A stretch of DNA of 64,000 bases from Flavobacterium sp. KMS (GCF_000813005.1 NZ_JSYP01000026.1:62001-126000), one strand, 5' to 3'; counted from the stretch's first letter, positions 36,335 to 45,463 are shown. The notes: a model not told the origin generated them from the sequence alone. Numbers and translations are program-made.

Positions 36335-37666
36335 TTATATTTTTTCTGTGTGAGGTCCTTTATTGATGATTTTTCCAACCATTAGCAAAAACAACATGCC
36401 CAATAAAAGATACAATCCTATAAATCCTAATAATGTAAATAATGTATTCCCAGAGGAAACCGTTGGCGAAGCACCTTCGGCAGTGCGTAATAAATTATAA
36501 ACCAACCACGGCTGACGACCTAATTCGGCAGTGTACCATCCTGTAGTATTGGCGATATACGGAAACGGAAGCATAAAAAGCAACGACCATAAGATCCATT
36601 TGGTTTCAAAAAGTTTTTTACGGCAAAGCTGAAAAACAGCAAAACTCATCAAGCCTATAAAAATCGTACCCAATCCTACCATAATATGATAAGCATAATA
36701 CAATCCCGATATATTCGTTGGGTGAACACTTTCGTCAAACTGGTCCAATCCTTTAATTTCTTCATGCCAGCTGCCATAAGTTAGGAAACTCAAGATATTA
36801 GGAACGGCTATTTTATTATCTAGTTTTTTATCTTTTACATCGGGCTGACCGATAAGAACAATCTCTGAACCTTTTTTCTCAGTATGAAAAATTCCTTCCA
36901 TAGCTGCAAAAGTCACAGGCTGGTATTTTACCACATTCTTAGCCAGTAAATCACCCGTAGGAACGGCTACAATTACACACGAAATCAATCCGAAGATAAC
37001 ACCCGTTTTTACGAATAGTTTTCCGTAAGTCAAATTCTTTTTACTCAAAATATAAAAAGCACCAATTCCTGCAACAACAAATGAACTTGTTACCATCGAA
37101 GCTGCCTGATTGTGTAAATATGAAGGCCATAACCAAGGATTAAGGAACAAGGCTTGAAAATTGGTTAATACAAATCTTCCGTTTTCAAGAATTTCATATC
37201 CTACAGGATTTTGCATCCATGAATGTGTAGCAATAATTAAAAACCCACTAGCCCACGAACCAATGCATATTAATAATCCAGTAACAAAATGCCATTTATG
37301 TCCGAGTAGTTTTTCTCCAAATAGAAATATTCCAAGAAACGATGATTCTAAGAAAAAGGAAAACATCCCTTCCATGGCAAGAGTTTGCCCAATAATTCCA
37401 CCAGTTAATTCCGAAAACTTAGCCCAATTGGTTCCAAACTGAAACTCCATCGGAATTCCCGTAACAACACCCATTGCAAAATTCAAGGCGAAGATTCTCA
37501 TCCAAAAATGAGTAGCGTGATTGTATTGTTCGTTTTGAGTTTTTAAATATTTCCATTTAAAATATACAATGATTAAGGAAAGTCCCATTGTAAGTTGCGG
37601 AAAGAGGTAGTGAAAAGTTATTGTAAATGCGAATTGCATTCGGTCATAAAAAAGCATTTCTTCCAT
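36335..37666 (-). CDS. cydA: Cytochrome bd ubiquinol oxidase subunit I
   Basis: About 443 residues with nine membrane helices. RMQFAFTITFHYLFPQLTMG holds the heme b595 ligand His, and GRQPWLVYNLLRT is the characteristic quinol-side motif. It is shorter than E. coli CydA (522), so it has the short Q-loop. I chose the ATG at 37666 (MEEMLFYDRMQ); an in-frame start at 37723 would add 19 residues unlike the family. Bd oxidases tolerate sulfide and low oxygen, which fits the sulfur genes on both sides. Confidence 0.94.
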   Translation of the reverse strand: MEEMLFYDRMQFAFTITFHYLFPQLTMGLSLIIVYFKWKYLKTQNEQYNHATHFWMRIFALNFAMGVVTGIPMEFQFGTNWAKFSELTGGIIGQTLAMEGMFSFFLESSFLGIFLFGEKLLGHKWHFVTGLLICIGSWASGFLIIATHSWMQNPVGYEILENGRFVLTNFQALFLNPWLWPSYLHNQAASMVTSSFVVAGIGAFYILSKKNLTYGKLFVKTGVIFGLISCVIVAVPTGDLLAKNVVKYQPVTFAAMEGIFHTEKKGSEIVLIGQPDVKDKKLDNKIAVPNILSFLTYGSWHEEIKGLDQFDESVHPTNISGLYYAYHIMVGLGTIFIGLMSFAVFQLCRKKLFETKWILWSLLFMLPFPYIANTTGWYTAELGRQPWLVYNLLRTAEGASPTVSSGNTLFTLLGFIGLYLLLGMLFLLMVGKIINKGPHTEKI

Positions 37667-37830
37667 ACTAGCGTATTTTATTTTATTATGAGGTTTCGCA
37701 AATTTACCTATTAAATGTAACATTTAATGACATAAAAAAAACTTTATCACCTTGCCTTTATAAAAAATTTTAGTTAGTTCAAAACAGCTAAAACACTAAT
37801 TACATAAAAACCACACAACTAAAAACAAGC

Positions 37831-38060
37831 ATTACTTACTTAAACACTATACCATTATTTTTTTAAACCATTTAAGTCATTTAAGCCCATTTAAGTTTCA
37901 CTCAAATAGCTTAACTTACATTTACTTATATCACTTATATGGTGAATTACTTACTTAACTACCCTACCATTATTTTTTTTTAGATTATAAGTGATCTAAG
38001 TTAATTTAACTTTTATATAAATAGGCTGACTACTATTTACTTATATCACTCATACTGTTC
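37831..38060. repeat. Two degenerate tandem copies with 115-bp period
   Basis: ATTACTTACTTAA occurs at 37831 and 37946, TACCATTATTTTTTT at about 37850 and 37965, and ATTTACTTATATCACT at 37920 and 38035, all 115 bp apart. The copies contain CATTTAAG words and ACTTATATGG, shared with the repeat at 0.2 kb. They fill most of the 37667-38164 gap between cydA and the MBL gene; no gene is seen there. Confidence 0.75.
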
Positions 38061-38129
38061 AATTTTTCTTTTTTTTAGCTCAAAAAAAATTCTGTAACAT
38101 TAGTCACTTATTTTCCAAAAAAACAAAGT

Positions 38130-38137
38130 TACCTTTG
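38130..38137 (+). promoter_or_regulatory. -7 element of the MBL-rhodanese gene
   Basis: TACCTTTG matches TAnnTTTG, 27 bp upstream of the ATG at 38165. Confidence 0.55.
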
Positions 38138-38164
38138 TAAAACATTATTTAAGATTACACAACA

Positions 38165-39580
38165 ATGAAAATTGAACAAATTTATACCGGATGTTTAGCA
38201 CAGGGCGCCTATTACATTACTTCAAATGGCGAAGCTGCGATTATAGATCCACTTAGAGAAATACAACCCTACTTAGACCGTTTAAATCGTGACCAAGTAA
38301 AATTAAAATACATCTTCGAAACTCATTTCCATGCCGATTTCGTTTCAGGACACGTTGATTTAAGTAAAGAAACTGGTGCACCGATTATTTATGGTCCAAA
38401 TGCCGAATGTGGATTCGATTGTGTTTCTGCAACCGATGGACAAGAGTTTAAATTAGGAAACATCACAATAAAAGCGTTGCATACTCCTGGGCATACCATG
38501 GAAAGCACTACTTATTTATTAATTGATGAAAACGGAAAAGATTATGCGATTTTTTCTGGAGATACTTTATTTATTGGAGATGTTGGTCGTCCCGATTTAG
38601 CTCAAAAAGCCACTTCGATGACACAAGAACAATTGGCAGCCATATTATTTAATTCGTTACGAACTAAAATAATGACTTTGGCAGATGATGTTATTGTATA
38701 TCCAGCTCACGGTGCAGGAAGTGCTTGTGGTAAAAACATGAGTAAAGAAACGGTATCGACAATTGGTAACCAAAAAGCAACCAATTATGCCTTGCGTGCT
38801 AATATGACCGAAGCTGAATTTATTACCGAAGTAACCGATGGTTTACTACCTCCTCCTGCTTATTTTAGCATGAATGTGGCTATGAACAAAAGTGGTTATG
38901 AAAGTTTTGAATCTGTTTTAGATAACGGAATGAAAACTATAAAAGTTGACGAATTTGAAGCAGTAGTAGAAGAAACTGGTGCTTTGATTTTGGATACTAG
39001 AAATAATGGCGATTTTAGCAAAGGATTTATTCCGCAATCGGTAAATATCGGAATCAACGGTGATTTTGCTCCTTGGGTAGGAACTTTAATTGCCGATGTA
39101 AAACAACCTATAGTATTAGTAACCGAAAAAGGACTGGAAGAAGAAGCTGTAACCCGATTAAGTCGTGTAGGTTTTGATTCGATTATCGGACATCTTGAAG
39201 GTGGTTTTGATGCCTGGAAAAATGCAGGTTACGAAATTGATACGGTAAACAGAATTACACCTGACCAATTTGCAAATGAATTTAAGGTTGAAGAAAACAA
39301 AGTAATCGACATTCGTAAAGAAACTGAATATAGTGCCGAACATATAGAAGATGCTTACAACAAACCATTAGCTTATATTAATGACTGGGTAAAAGATATC
39401 GACCCAAAAGAGCATTTTTATTTGCATTGCGCTGGCGGATACAGAAGTATGATTGCTGCATCAATATTACAAGCACGCGGATTTAGAAACTTCACCGAAG
39501 TTGAAGGTGGTTTTAATGCTATTGCAAAAACTACAATTCCAAAATCAGATTTCGTTTGTCAAAGCAAAGTTTTAAAGTAA
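38165..39580 (+). CDS. MBL-fold hydrolase with two rhodanese domains (persulfide dioxygenase-like)
   Basis: The 471-residue protein starts with a metallo-beta-lactamase domain: the metal-site motif THFHADFVSGH at 53-63, HTPGH at 106-110 and SGDTLFIGDVGRPDL at about 131-145. This is the ETHE1-like persulfide dioxygenase subgroup. Two rhodanese domains follow: the first (about 260-360) lacks the catalytic Cys (VLVTEKG in the loop), and the second has it in YLHCAGGYRS. It probably oxidises persulfide sulfur. It is followed by two YeeE/YedE half transporters. Confidence 0.92.
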   Translation: MKIEQIYTGCLAQGAYYITSNGEAAIIDPLREIQPYLDRLNRDQVKLKYIFETHFHADFVSGHVDLSKETGAPIIYGPNAECGFDCVSATDGQEFKLGNITIKALHTPGHTMESTTYLLIDENGKDYAIFSGDTLFIGDVGRPDLAQKATSMTQEQLAAILFNSLRTKIMTLADDVIVYPAHGAGSACGKNMSKETVSTIGNQKATNYALRANMTEAEFITEVTDGLLPPPAYFSMNVAMNKSGYESFESVLDNGMKTIKVDEFEAVVEETGALILDTRNNGDFSKGFIPQSVNIGINGDFAPWVGTLIADVKQPIVLVTEKGLEEEAVTRLSRVGFDSIIGHLEGGFDAWKNAGYEIDTVNRITPDQFANEFKVEENKVIDIRKETEYSAEHIEDAYNKPLAYINDWVKDIDPKEHFYLHCAGGYRSMIAASILQARGFRNFTEVEGGFNAIAKTTIPKSDFVCQSKVLK

Positions 39581-39670
39581 ATAAGTAACAAAGGTACAGA
39601 GGTTCAAAGCAACAAAGGTTTTAGTCCTAGAGTGTAAGAAACTTTAGTTTTACATAAAACAACCCCAAGC

Positions 39671-39774
39671 TTGTCATTTCGACGAAGGAGAAATCTCCGC
39701 AAGAAACTAACTCACCGTTTTTTTCTTAAATTGTCGAGCTACTCGTGGAGATTTCTCCTTCGTCGAAATGACAA
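39671..39774. repeat. Perfect 28-bp inverted repeat (TTTCGACGAAGGAGAAATC)
   Basis: Bases 39671-39698 and 39747-39774 are exact reverse complements, containing TCATTTCGACGAAGGAGAAA and its mirror, around a 48-bp centre. ACCTTTG-type repeats flank it on both sides. The gap 39581-39877 contains no gene. Confidence 0.92.
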
Positions 39775-39877
39775 AAATGCGCAGACTAAGTTTAAACTTG
39801 AGTTTTTCTCAAAGTTCCTTATTCTCTTGGTTTTTAACCTCTGAACCTTTGCCTCTTAAAACCTAAAAAAAAGAAAA

Positions 39878-40447
39878 ATGAATTTAATTGAAATCATAAA
39901 AGAACCTTGGCCTTGGTACGTTTCGGGTCCGCTAATAGGATTGACCGTGCCTATTTTATTAATTTTTGGTAACAAAGCATTTGGTATTAGTTCATCATTA
40001 CGCCATATATGTGCTATGTGCATTCCTGCAAATATTTCATTCTTTAAATATGATTGGAAAAAAGAAAGTTGGAATTTATTCTTTGTCTTCGGAATATTCT
40101 TAGGCGGAATAATAGCAACTGTTTTCTTATCGAATCCAAATGCTATCGAAATAAACTCAAAACTTACAACTGAGTTAGCGACTTATGGTATTACCGATAA
40201 TTCGGGATTAATGCCAGTTCAGCTTTTTTCATGGGAAAGTTTATTAACCCTACGTGGTTTTATAATGATTGTAGTAGGTGGTTTTCTTGTAGGTTTCGGA
40301 ACGCGTTATGCGGGAGGATGCACAAGTGGACACGCAATCATGGGAATTTCTAATTTGCAATGGCCTTCGCTGGTAGCAACTATTTGCTTTATGATTGGCG
40401 GATTTGTTATGGCAAACCTGATTCTTCCTTATATACTTTCACTTTAA
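39878..40447 (+). CDS. YeeE/YedE-family sulfur transporter, first half
   Basis: The 189-residue membrane protein has four to five helices with the Cys-containing motifs ICAMCIPANI and YAGGCTSGHAIMGIS. The latter matches the thiosulfate-path Cys of YeeE/TsuA transporters. It appears as a half-length unit, completed by the following gene 10 bp downstream. The likely function is uptake or release of thiosulfate or a related sulfur anion. Confidence 0.88.
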   Translation: MNLIEIIKEPWPWYVSGPLIGLTVPILLIFGNKAFGISSSLRHICAMCIPANISFFKYDWKKESWNLFFVFGIFLGGIIATVFLSNPNAIEINSKLTTELATYGITDNSGLMPVQLFSWESLLTLRGFIMIVVGGFLVGFGTRYAGGCTSGHAIMGISNLQWPSLVATICFMIGGFVMANLILPYILSL

Positions 40448-40457
40448 AACTTTAAAA

Positions 40458-40874
40458 ATGAAAATTTCAAACTTAAAATATATGCTTGTCGGAATTGTAT
40501 TCGGCATAGTATTCGTAAAAGCCGAAATCATCAGTTGGTATCGTATTCAGGAAATGTTCCGTTTACAATCTTTCTTTATGTACGGCGTAATCGGAAGCGC
40601 AGTTGCAGTAGGAATGCTGTCTGTTTTTTTGATAAAAAAATTCAAGGTAAAAACTATTCAGGGAGAAGAAATCAAGATTGAGCCTAAAACATTTAGTAAA
40701 GGTCAGATTTATGGCGGATTGTTATTTGGATTTGGTTGGGCAATTACCGGAGCTTGCCCTGGTCCCCTATTTGCACAAATAGGAACTGGAGTTACAGTAA
40801 TTGCAGTAACATTGGTAAGCGCAATATTAGGAACTTGGGTTTATGGTTATTTTAAAGATAATTTGCCTCATTAA
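40458..40874 (+). CDS. YeeE/YedE-family (DUF6691-type) membrane protein, second half
   Basis: The 138-residue product has four membrane helices and the motif FGFGWAITGACPGPLFAQIGTG, given here in two parts as FGFGWAITGACPG and PLFAQIGTG, with the conserved Cys of YeeE proteins. It completes the transporter begun by the previous gene. Separate half-length YeeE genes in tandem are common in Bacteroidota. Confidence 0.88.
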   Translation: MKISNLKYMLVGIVFGIVFVKAEIISWYRIQEMFRLQSFFMYGVIGSAVAVGMLSVFLIKKFKVKTIQGEEIKIEPKTFSKGQIYGGLLFGFGWAITGACPGPLFAQIGTGVTVIAVTLVSAILGTWVYGYFKDNLPH

Positions 40875-40936
40875 TATTTTTCCTAAACTTAATTATTAGA
40901 TATCCTCACAAACAAAATTTATAGAAGCATAGCTAA

Positions 40937-41713
40937 ATGACCAAAATATATTCTCAGATTTTACTTTGCTTACTATTGATAAGTTGTTCAGGCAATAAGA
41001 AAACGAATAGTCAAGTATCAAATACTACTTATGACGTTAAGTTAGACAACATAGAAATATTTGATAATTCAAGAGATAGAAAAATTCCTGTTGCCATATA
41101 TCATCCAAATACAGACAAGAAAATAAATAACCAACAGGCAATAATTTTCAGTCATGGATATGGAGAAAACAAAGGTGGAGATAATATGATTTATTCCCAT
41201 TTAACTGAAAATTTAGCGTCAAAAGGATATTTTGTTGTCAGTATTCAACACGAATTACCAACAGATGATCTTCTTGCAATGGAAGGAGATTTAAAAATTA
41301 CCAGAAGACCTAATTGGGATCGAGGCGTTGAAAACATTCGATATGTATTGAATGAATTTAAAAAAACAAATCCTGAGTTAGATTTCAAACATCTAACCTT
41401 AATTGGACATTCGAATGGCGGAGATATGACGGCTTTATTTGCTGATAAATATCCTGAATTGGTTTATAGAATTATAACAATGGATAACCGAAGAATGCCT
41501 CTTCCCAGAGTTTATAAACCTAGAGTATATACGTTGCGTTCTAAAAACTATAGCGCAGACGAAGGCGTATTACCTACGGAGCAAGAACAAAAAAAATATG
41601 GAATCAAAGTTCTATTTACAACTATTAATCATAATGATATGGACAATGACGCAACAATCGAAGAACAAAAAACAATAAATACCTTTATAGAAGAATCCTT
41701 AAGCGAAAAATAA
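40937..41713 (+). CDS. Lipoprotein alpha/beta hydrolase
   Basis: The 258-residue product has a lipoprotein signal (LLCLLLISCSGN). It is an alpha/beta hydrolase with nucleophile elbow GHSNGGDM and an oxyanion-region FSHGYGENKGG. A late His (NHNDMDND) could complete the triad. The substrate is not evident. An intrinsic terminator follows it. Confidence 0.85.
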   Translation: MTKIYSQILLCLLLISCSGNKKTNSQVSNTTYDVKLDNIEIFDNSRDRKIPVAIYHPNTDKKINNQQAIIFSHGYGENKGGDNMIYSHLTENLASKGYFVVSIQHELPTDDLLAMEGDLKITRRPNWDRGVENIRYVLNEFKKTNPELDFKHLTLIGHSNGGDMTALFADKYPELVYRIITMDNRRMPLPRVYKPRVYTLRSKNYSADEGVLPTEQEQKKYGIKVLFTTINHNDMDNDATIEEQKTINTFIEESLSEK

Positions 41714-41748
41714 CTTATATTATATTTCACTTATTTAAGACAGTAACC

Positions 41749-41782
41749 CCGACAAATTTTTAAAATCTGTCGGTTTTTTTTT
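41749..41782 (+). terminator. Intrinsic terminator of the alpha/beta hydrolase gene
   Basis: CCGACAAATTTT pairs with AAAATCTGTCGG with one mismatch, followed by more than ten T. Confidence 0.88.
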
Positions 41783-41975
41783 TTACACTTCAACCAGAAA
41801 TTTTTGTCAAAATTTAAACCCTACACAAAGTCTCACGCCACTTTAAGAAACAATTAAACTTCAATTAATCAATACCTTAAATTCAAATTATAAATTATAT
41901 TTTCCTAATTTTAAACTCGATTTCCAACCACGAAAAAATCCCTTCAATAATATTAACGTAAATTTAACAACACAT

Positions 41976-42020
41976 TTGTATATACAACAATAAAAACATA
42001 CTACATTTGTATATACAAAT
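41976..42020 (+). promoter_or_regulatory. marR-type promoter covered by two perfect palindromes
   Basis: TTGTATATACAA at 41977-41988 and ATTTGTATATACAAAT at 42005-42020 are perfect palindromes with centres 30 bp apart, about three helical turns. The second contains the end of the -7 element TACATTTG (42002-42009), and the first contains TTTG at 41976-41979, a fitting -33 element with a 22-bp spacer. This is a good candidate operator pair for the MarR protein encoded 16 bp downstream. Confidence 0.75.
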
Positions 42021-42035
42021 TACACACTGACGACT

Positions 42036-42497
42036 ATGACAATTGAAGATGTAATAAAAAGTACCGTTAAGATGGATAATCCAAAAAGAGTTATTCTGAA
42101 TATCATGTATACACAAAATGTACTTCAGGATAAATTTAATGAGGTTTTAAAACCTTATGATTTATCGGGAGAACAATATAATGTGTTACGTATATTAAGA
42201 GGTCAAAAAGGAAATCCAGCTAACATGTGTGTTATACAGGACCGAATGCTGGCAAAAACAAGCAATACAACCCGATTAGTCGATAAATTATTACTTAAGG
42301 ATTTTGTCACTAGAAATGTATGCCCAAATAATAGAAGAAAAATAGAAGTATCGATTACAGAAAAAGGATTGGGTGTTTTAAAAGAACTAGACCCAAAAGT
42401 AATTGAACACGAAACTGTTTTTTCTGAAAACCTGACAACAGAAGAATTAGAATTATTAAATGAATTATTAGAGAAATTTAGAAATCAAAAAAATTAA
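42036..42497 (+). CDS. MarR-family transcriptional regulator
   Basis: The 153-residue protein has the MarR winged-helix layout: LSGEQYNVLRILRG, then MLAKTSNTTRLVDKLLLKDF as recognition region and VCPNNRRKIEVSITEKGLGVL as wing. It probably represses itself and the nitroreductase and YceI genes to the right, with an inducer unknown. Two perfect palindromes cover its promoter. Cys68 (NMCVIQDRM) and Cys92 (NVCPNNRR) are present and could serve redox sensing, which is inference. Confidence 0.92.
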   Translation: MTIEDVIKSTVKMDNPKRVILNIMYTQNVLQDKFNEVLKPYDLSGEQYNVLRILRGQKGNPANMCVIQDRMLAKTSNTTRLVDKLLLKDFVTRNVCPNNRRKIEVSITEKGLGVLKELDPKVIEHETVFSENLTTEELELLNELLEKFRNQKN

Positions 42498-42511
42498 TAC
42501 AAACAAATAAC

Positions 42512-43144
42512 ATGAATACTTTCCTAGAAAATCAAAATTGGAGATACGCAACCAAAAAGTTTGATGCGACCAAAAAAATCTCAACAGAAGATTTAAATAC
42601 ACTTAAAGAAGCGATACGTTTAAGTTCGTCTTCATACGGATTACAACCATATAAAGTAATTTTTGTTGAGTCACCGGAATTAAGAGCAAAATTACAACCA
42701 GTTGCTTGGGGACAATCTCAAATTGTTGAAGCATCTCATTTGGTTGTTTTTGCAAATGACACTAATATTGGTGATGCTGAAATTGATGGTTTTATCAAAA
42801 ACATTAGCGAAACAAGAGGAATCCCAGCTGAATCATTATCTGGATATAGCGATTTTATGAAATCTAAAATCTCTACGCTTCCAGCAGATGTAAAAAATAC
42901 CTGGGCATCTAAACAAACTTATTTAGCTTTAGGTAATTTATTGAATGCTGCTGCAGAATTAAAAATTGACGTTACGCCAATGGAAGGTTTTGACCCAGCT
43001 GCATTTAATGAAATCTTAGGCTTAGATGCTTTAAATTTAAATGCTTCTGTTATCGCAACTGTAGGATACAGACACGAAGAAGATGCAACACAGCATCATA
43101 AAAAAGTAAGAAAATCTCAAGAAGAATTATTTATCACACTATAA
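42512..43144 (+). CDS. NAD(P)H-dependent nitroreductase-family flavoprotein
   Basis: The 210-residue enzyme resembles NfsB/YdgI: NWRYATKKFDATKKIS at the start, LSSSSYGLQPYKVIF for FMN binding, WASKQTYLALGNLLNAAAEL, then DVTPMEGFDPAAFNEILG. It reduces nitro compounds or quinones with FMN. It is 14 bp downstream of the MarR gene and 32 bp upstream of yceI, so the three form an operon. Confidence 0.93.
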   Translation: MNTFLENQNWRYATKKFDATKKISTEDLNTLKEAIRLSSSSYGLQPYKVIFVESPELRAKLQPVAWGQSQIVEASHLVVFANDTNIGDAEIDGFIKNISETRGIPAESLSGYSDFMKSKISTLPADVKNTWASKQTYLALGNLLNAAAELKIDVTPMEGFDPAAFNEILGLDALNLNASVIATVGYRHEEDATQHHKKVRKSQEELFITL

Positions 43145-43176
43145 TTATTAATCCAAATTTATTAAAATCAAACAAA

Positions 43177-43743
43177 ATGAAAAATTTAAAATCAATCGCT
43201 TTAGCTCTAGTAGTAGCTTTATCATCAGTTTCAATTAACGCACAAACTAAAAAAGTTGACGTTAAAACAAGTACTGTTAAATGGGTAGGAAAAAAAGTAA
43301 CTGGAGAACACTCTGGGACTGTAAACCTAAAAGATGGTGCTTTAGTATTTAAAGGGAAAAAATTAGCTGGTGGAACTTTCACTGTAGATATGACATCTAT
43401 TAACGCAACTGACCTTTCTGGTGAATACCAAGGAAAATTAAACGGTCACTTGAAAGCAGATGATTTCTTTGGAACTGAAAAATTCCCAACTGCTAAATTA
43501 GTTTTCAAAACTATCGGAGCAAAAGCAACTGATGTTTATACTGTAACTGCAGATTTAACTATCAAAGGAATTACTAAACCAGTAACTTTTGATATTACTG
43601 TAAATGGTAACACTGCTACAACTGCATTTAAAGTTGACAGAACTAAATATGATATTAAATACAACTCAGGAAACTTCTTTGAAAACTTAGGAGACAAAAC
43701 CATCAATGATGATTTTGAATTAACTGTAGCTTTAAAATTCTAA
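43177..43743 (+). CDS. yceI: Exported YceI-family lipid-binding protein
   Basis: The 188-residue product has a signal peptide (SIALALVVALSSVSINAQ) and a full YceI lipocalin-like barrel: STVKWVGKKVTGEHSGTV, FTVDMTSINATDLSGEYQ, LNGHLKADDFFGTEKFPTAK and ITKPVTFDITVNG. YceI proteins bind isoprenoid lipids such as quinones in the periplasm. Coupling to a quinone/nitro reductase in the same operon is consistent with that. Confidence 0.94.
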   Translation: MKNLKSIALALVVALSSVSINAQTKKVDVKTSTVKWVGKKVTGEHSGTVNLKDGALVFKGKKLAGGTFTVDMTSINATDLSGEYQGKLNGHLKADDFFGTEKFPTAKLVFKTIGAKATDVYTVTADLTIKGITKPVTFDITVNGNTATTAFKVDRTKYDIKYNSGNFFENLGDKTINDDFELTVALKF

Positions 43744-43767
43744 TATCACACAAGCTTACTAATTCTT

Positions 43768-43802
43768 AAAATCCCATTCGCCACGGCGAATGGGATTTTT
43801 TT
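43768..43802 (+). terminator. Intrinsic terminator of the marR-nitroreductase-yceI operon
   Basis: AAAATCCCATTCGCC and GGCGAATGGGATTTT are exact reverse complements, followed by further T. This is one of the strongest terminators in the window. Confidence 0.93.
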
Positions 43803-44005
43803 ATGCCTTAATTTTTGATATTTAAATACAACAATCGCTTTACGAACAAATAAAATAACGTTCTTAAAGGTATAATAACACTTTCATAATATCTTACCAT
43901 TCTTTGATTAACAAACCACTTTTACTTTTGGGACAATTAAAAAAGAGTCTTTGTCTCAACCAAAAGACTTTTATCCAAAAATCAAATTTTGCTAAAGACA
44001 CCACT

Positions 44006-45283
44006 ATGAAAAAAAATTTACACCTTGTAATTATTTGTTTAGTAAGTAGTATTATAGTCAATGCACAACAACAAAAAGGGATTGTTGGCGCATCAAACTG
44101 GATGAATAAATGGACAAATTTTAAACCTGCATCAATAGAATATAATGAAGCTACAAATATTCTGGCAGGAACTATCGACAAGGATACCAAATTATATAAG
44201 CGAAATACATATCAATTAGTTGGTGTTGTATATTTAACCAATAATGCTGTATTAACAATCGAACCCGGAACGGTAATAAGAGGAGATGATAAAACTTGTG
44301 GTACACTGGTAATAACAAATGGCTCTAAGATAATGGCAGAAGGGTTAGAAACTGACCCAATTATCTTTACATCTAACAAGAATGTTGCCGAAAGAAAACC
44401 TGGAGATTGGGGCGGAATAATCCTTCTGGGAAAAGCACCGATTAATAAAATGGGTGGAGTTAGTTTCTTAGATTTTAATCTAGATCCTGTTGTAAATCAC
44501 TATGGCGGACAAGATGCTGACGATAACTCTGGTATTTTAAAATACATACGTATCGAATACTCTGGTAGAAAATTAAATGCTCTAAAAGAAATTAATGGTT
44601 TATCATTGGCTGGAGTTGGTCGTAAAACCAAGTTAGAATATATTCAGATCAGTTATTCTAATGATGATTCTTTTGAATCTTATGGCGGAGATGTCGTTAT
44701 GAATAACTTAGTTTCCTACCGAGCTACCGATGATGATTTTGATTTTACACAAGGAGTACAATGCACTATAAATAATAGTATTGCCATTCGTCATCCCTAC
44801 TCTTCGGATATTTCAGGTTCAAGATGCTTTGAAATCGATTCGTATGACAAAATAGAAAGTACAGATACAAGCAAAAAACTAACCAAGATAACTGCCAATA
44901 ATATCACCTTGGTAAATCTGGAAGAAAGCAATCAAGGACTTGTTCGCGAAGCTGCACATATAGGAGAAAATAGTTATTTTACCTTAAATAATAGTGTAAT
45001 CTCAGGTTTTACACCCTTTATGGTTTTTCAAGGAAAAATTGGAGATGGAATAGTTAACCTTGAAAAAATTAAACTAAACGGATTAATAATCAATAACTGT
45101 CAAGGTGCTATTTTAAGCGAAAATTCTAACTTCGATTCGGGCATCAAAAACTGGTATCAAAACCCTGCATTTAACTTAGAATATACAACTATAAGAAATG
45201 TCGCATTATTTACAGAACCTAATATTAAAGCAAATCCAGATTTTAGAATGAACTTAAATAATACATTAGTCAGTGGAAATTAA
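44006..45283 (+). CDS. Exported surface-type protein of beta-helix character, unknown function
   Basis: About 425 residues from the ATG at 44006 (MKKNLHLVIICLVSSIIVNAQ), which gives a signal peptide; an in-frame start 102 bp upstream is less likely. The body has NNAVLTIEPGTVIRGDDK, then DPIIFTSNK, PGDWGGIILLG and GILKYIRIEYSG, a pattern of short turns typical of right-handed beta-helix surface proteins in Bacteroidota. There is no type IX secretion C-terminal domain that I can recognise. Function unknown. Confidence 0.75.
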   Translation: MKKNLHLVIICLVSSIIVNAQQQKGIVGASNWMNKWTNFKPASIEYNEATNILAGTIDKDTKLYKRNTYQLVGVVYLTNNAVLTIEPGTVIRGDDKTCGTLVITNGSKIMAEGLETDPIIFTSNKNVAERKPGDWGGIILLGKAPINKMGGVSFLDFNLDPVVNHYGGQDADDNSGILKYIRIEYSGRKLNALKEINGLSLAGVGRKTKLEYIQISYSNDDSFESYGGDVVMNNLVSYRATDDDFDFTQGVQCTINNSIAIRHPYSSDISGSRCFEIDSYDKIESTDTSKKLTKITANNITLVNLEESNQGLVREAAHIGENSYFTLNNSVISGFTPFMVFQGKIGDGIVNLEKIKLNGLIINNCQGAILSENSNFDSGIKNWYQNPAFNLEYTTIRNVALFTEPNIKANPDFRMNLNNTLVSGN

Positions 45284-45381
45284 GCCATTAAAATGGGATA
45301 CTTAAATTAAATTTAACAAAAAACTCAAAAAAATAGAGATTTTTTTTAAAACAATGTATACGAATACTCAAATTACATTTA

Positions 45382-45389
45382 TATATTTG
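45382..45389 (+). promoter_or_regulatory. -7 element of the trp operon promoter
   Basis: TATATTTG matches TAnnTTTG and lies 17 bp before the leader-peptide ATG at 45407. The -33 element is not obvious. Confidence 0.65.
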
Positions 45390-45406
45390 TACCAACAAAA
45401 AAGTTT

Positions 45407-45463
45407 ATGAAAACAATTACAAATAATACTTGGTGGTGGAACAATTTACGTCAGACGTCGTGA
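45407..45463 (+). CDS. trpL: Tryptophan operon leader peptide
   Basis: The 18-codon frame encodes MKTITNNTWWWNNLRQTS with three consecutive Trp codons at 45431-45439 and a TGA stop at 45461-45463. It has its own promoter upstream and an intrinsic terminator 42 bp downstream of the stop codon. When charged tRNA-Trp is scarce, the ribosome should stall on the Trp codons. It is too short for routine gene calling, but Trp content, position and the following hairpin make it convincing. Confidence 0.92.
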   Translation: MKTITNNTWWWNNLRQTS

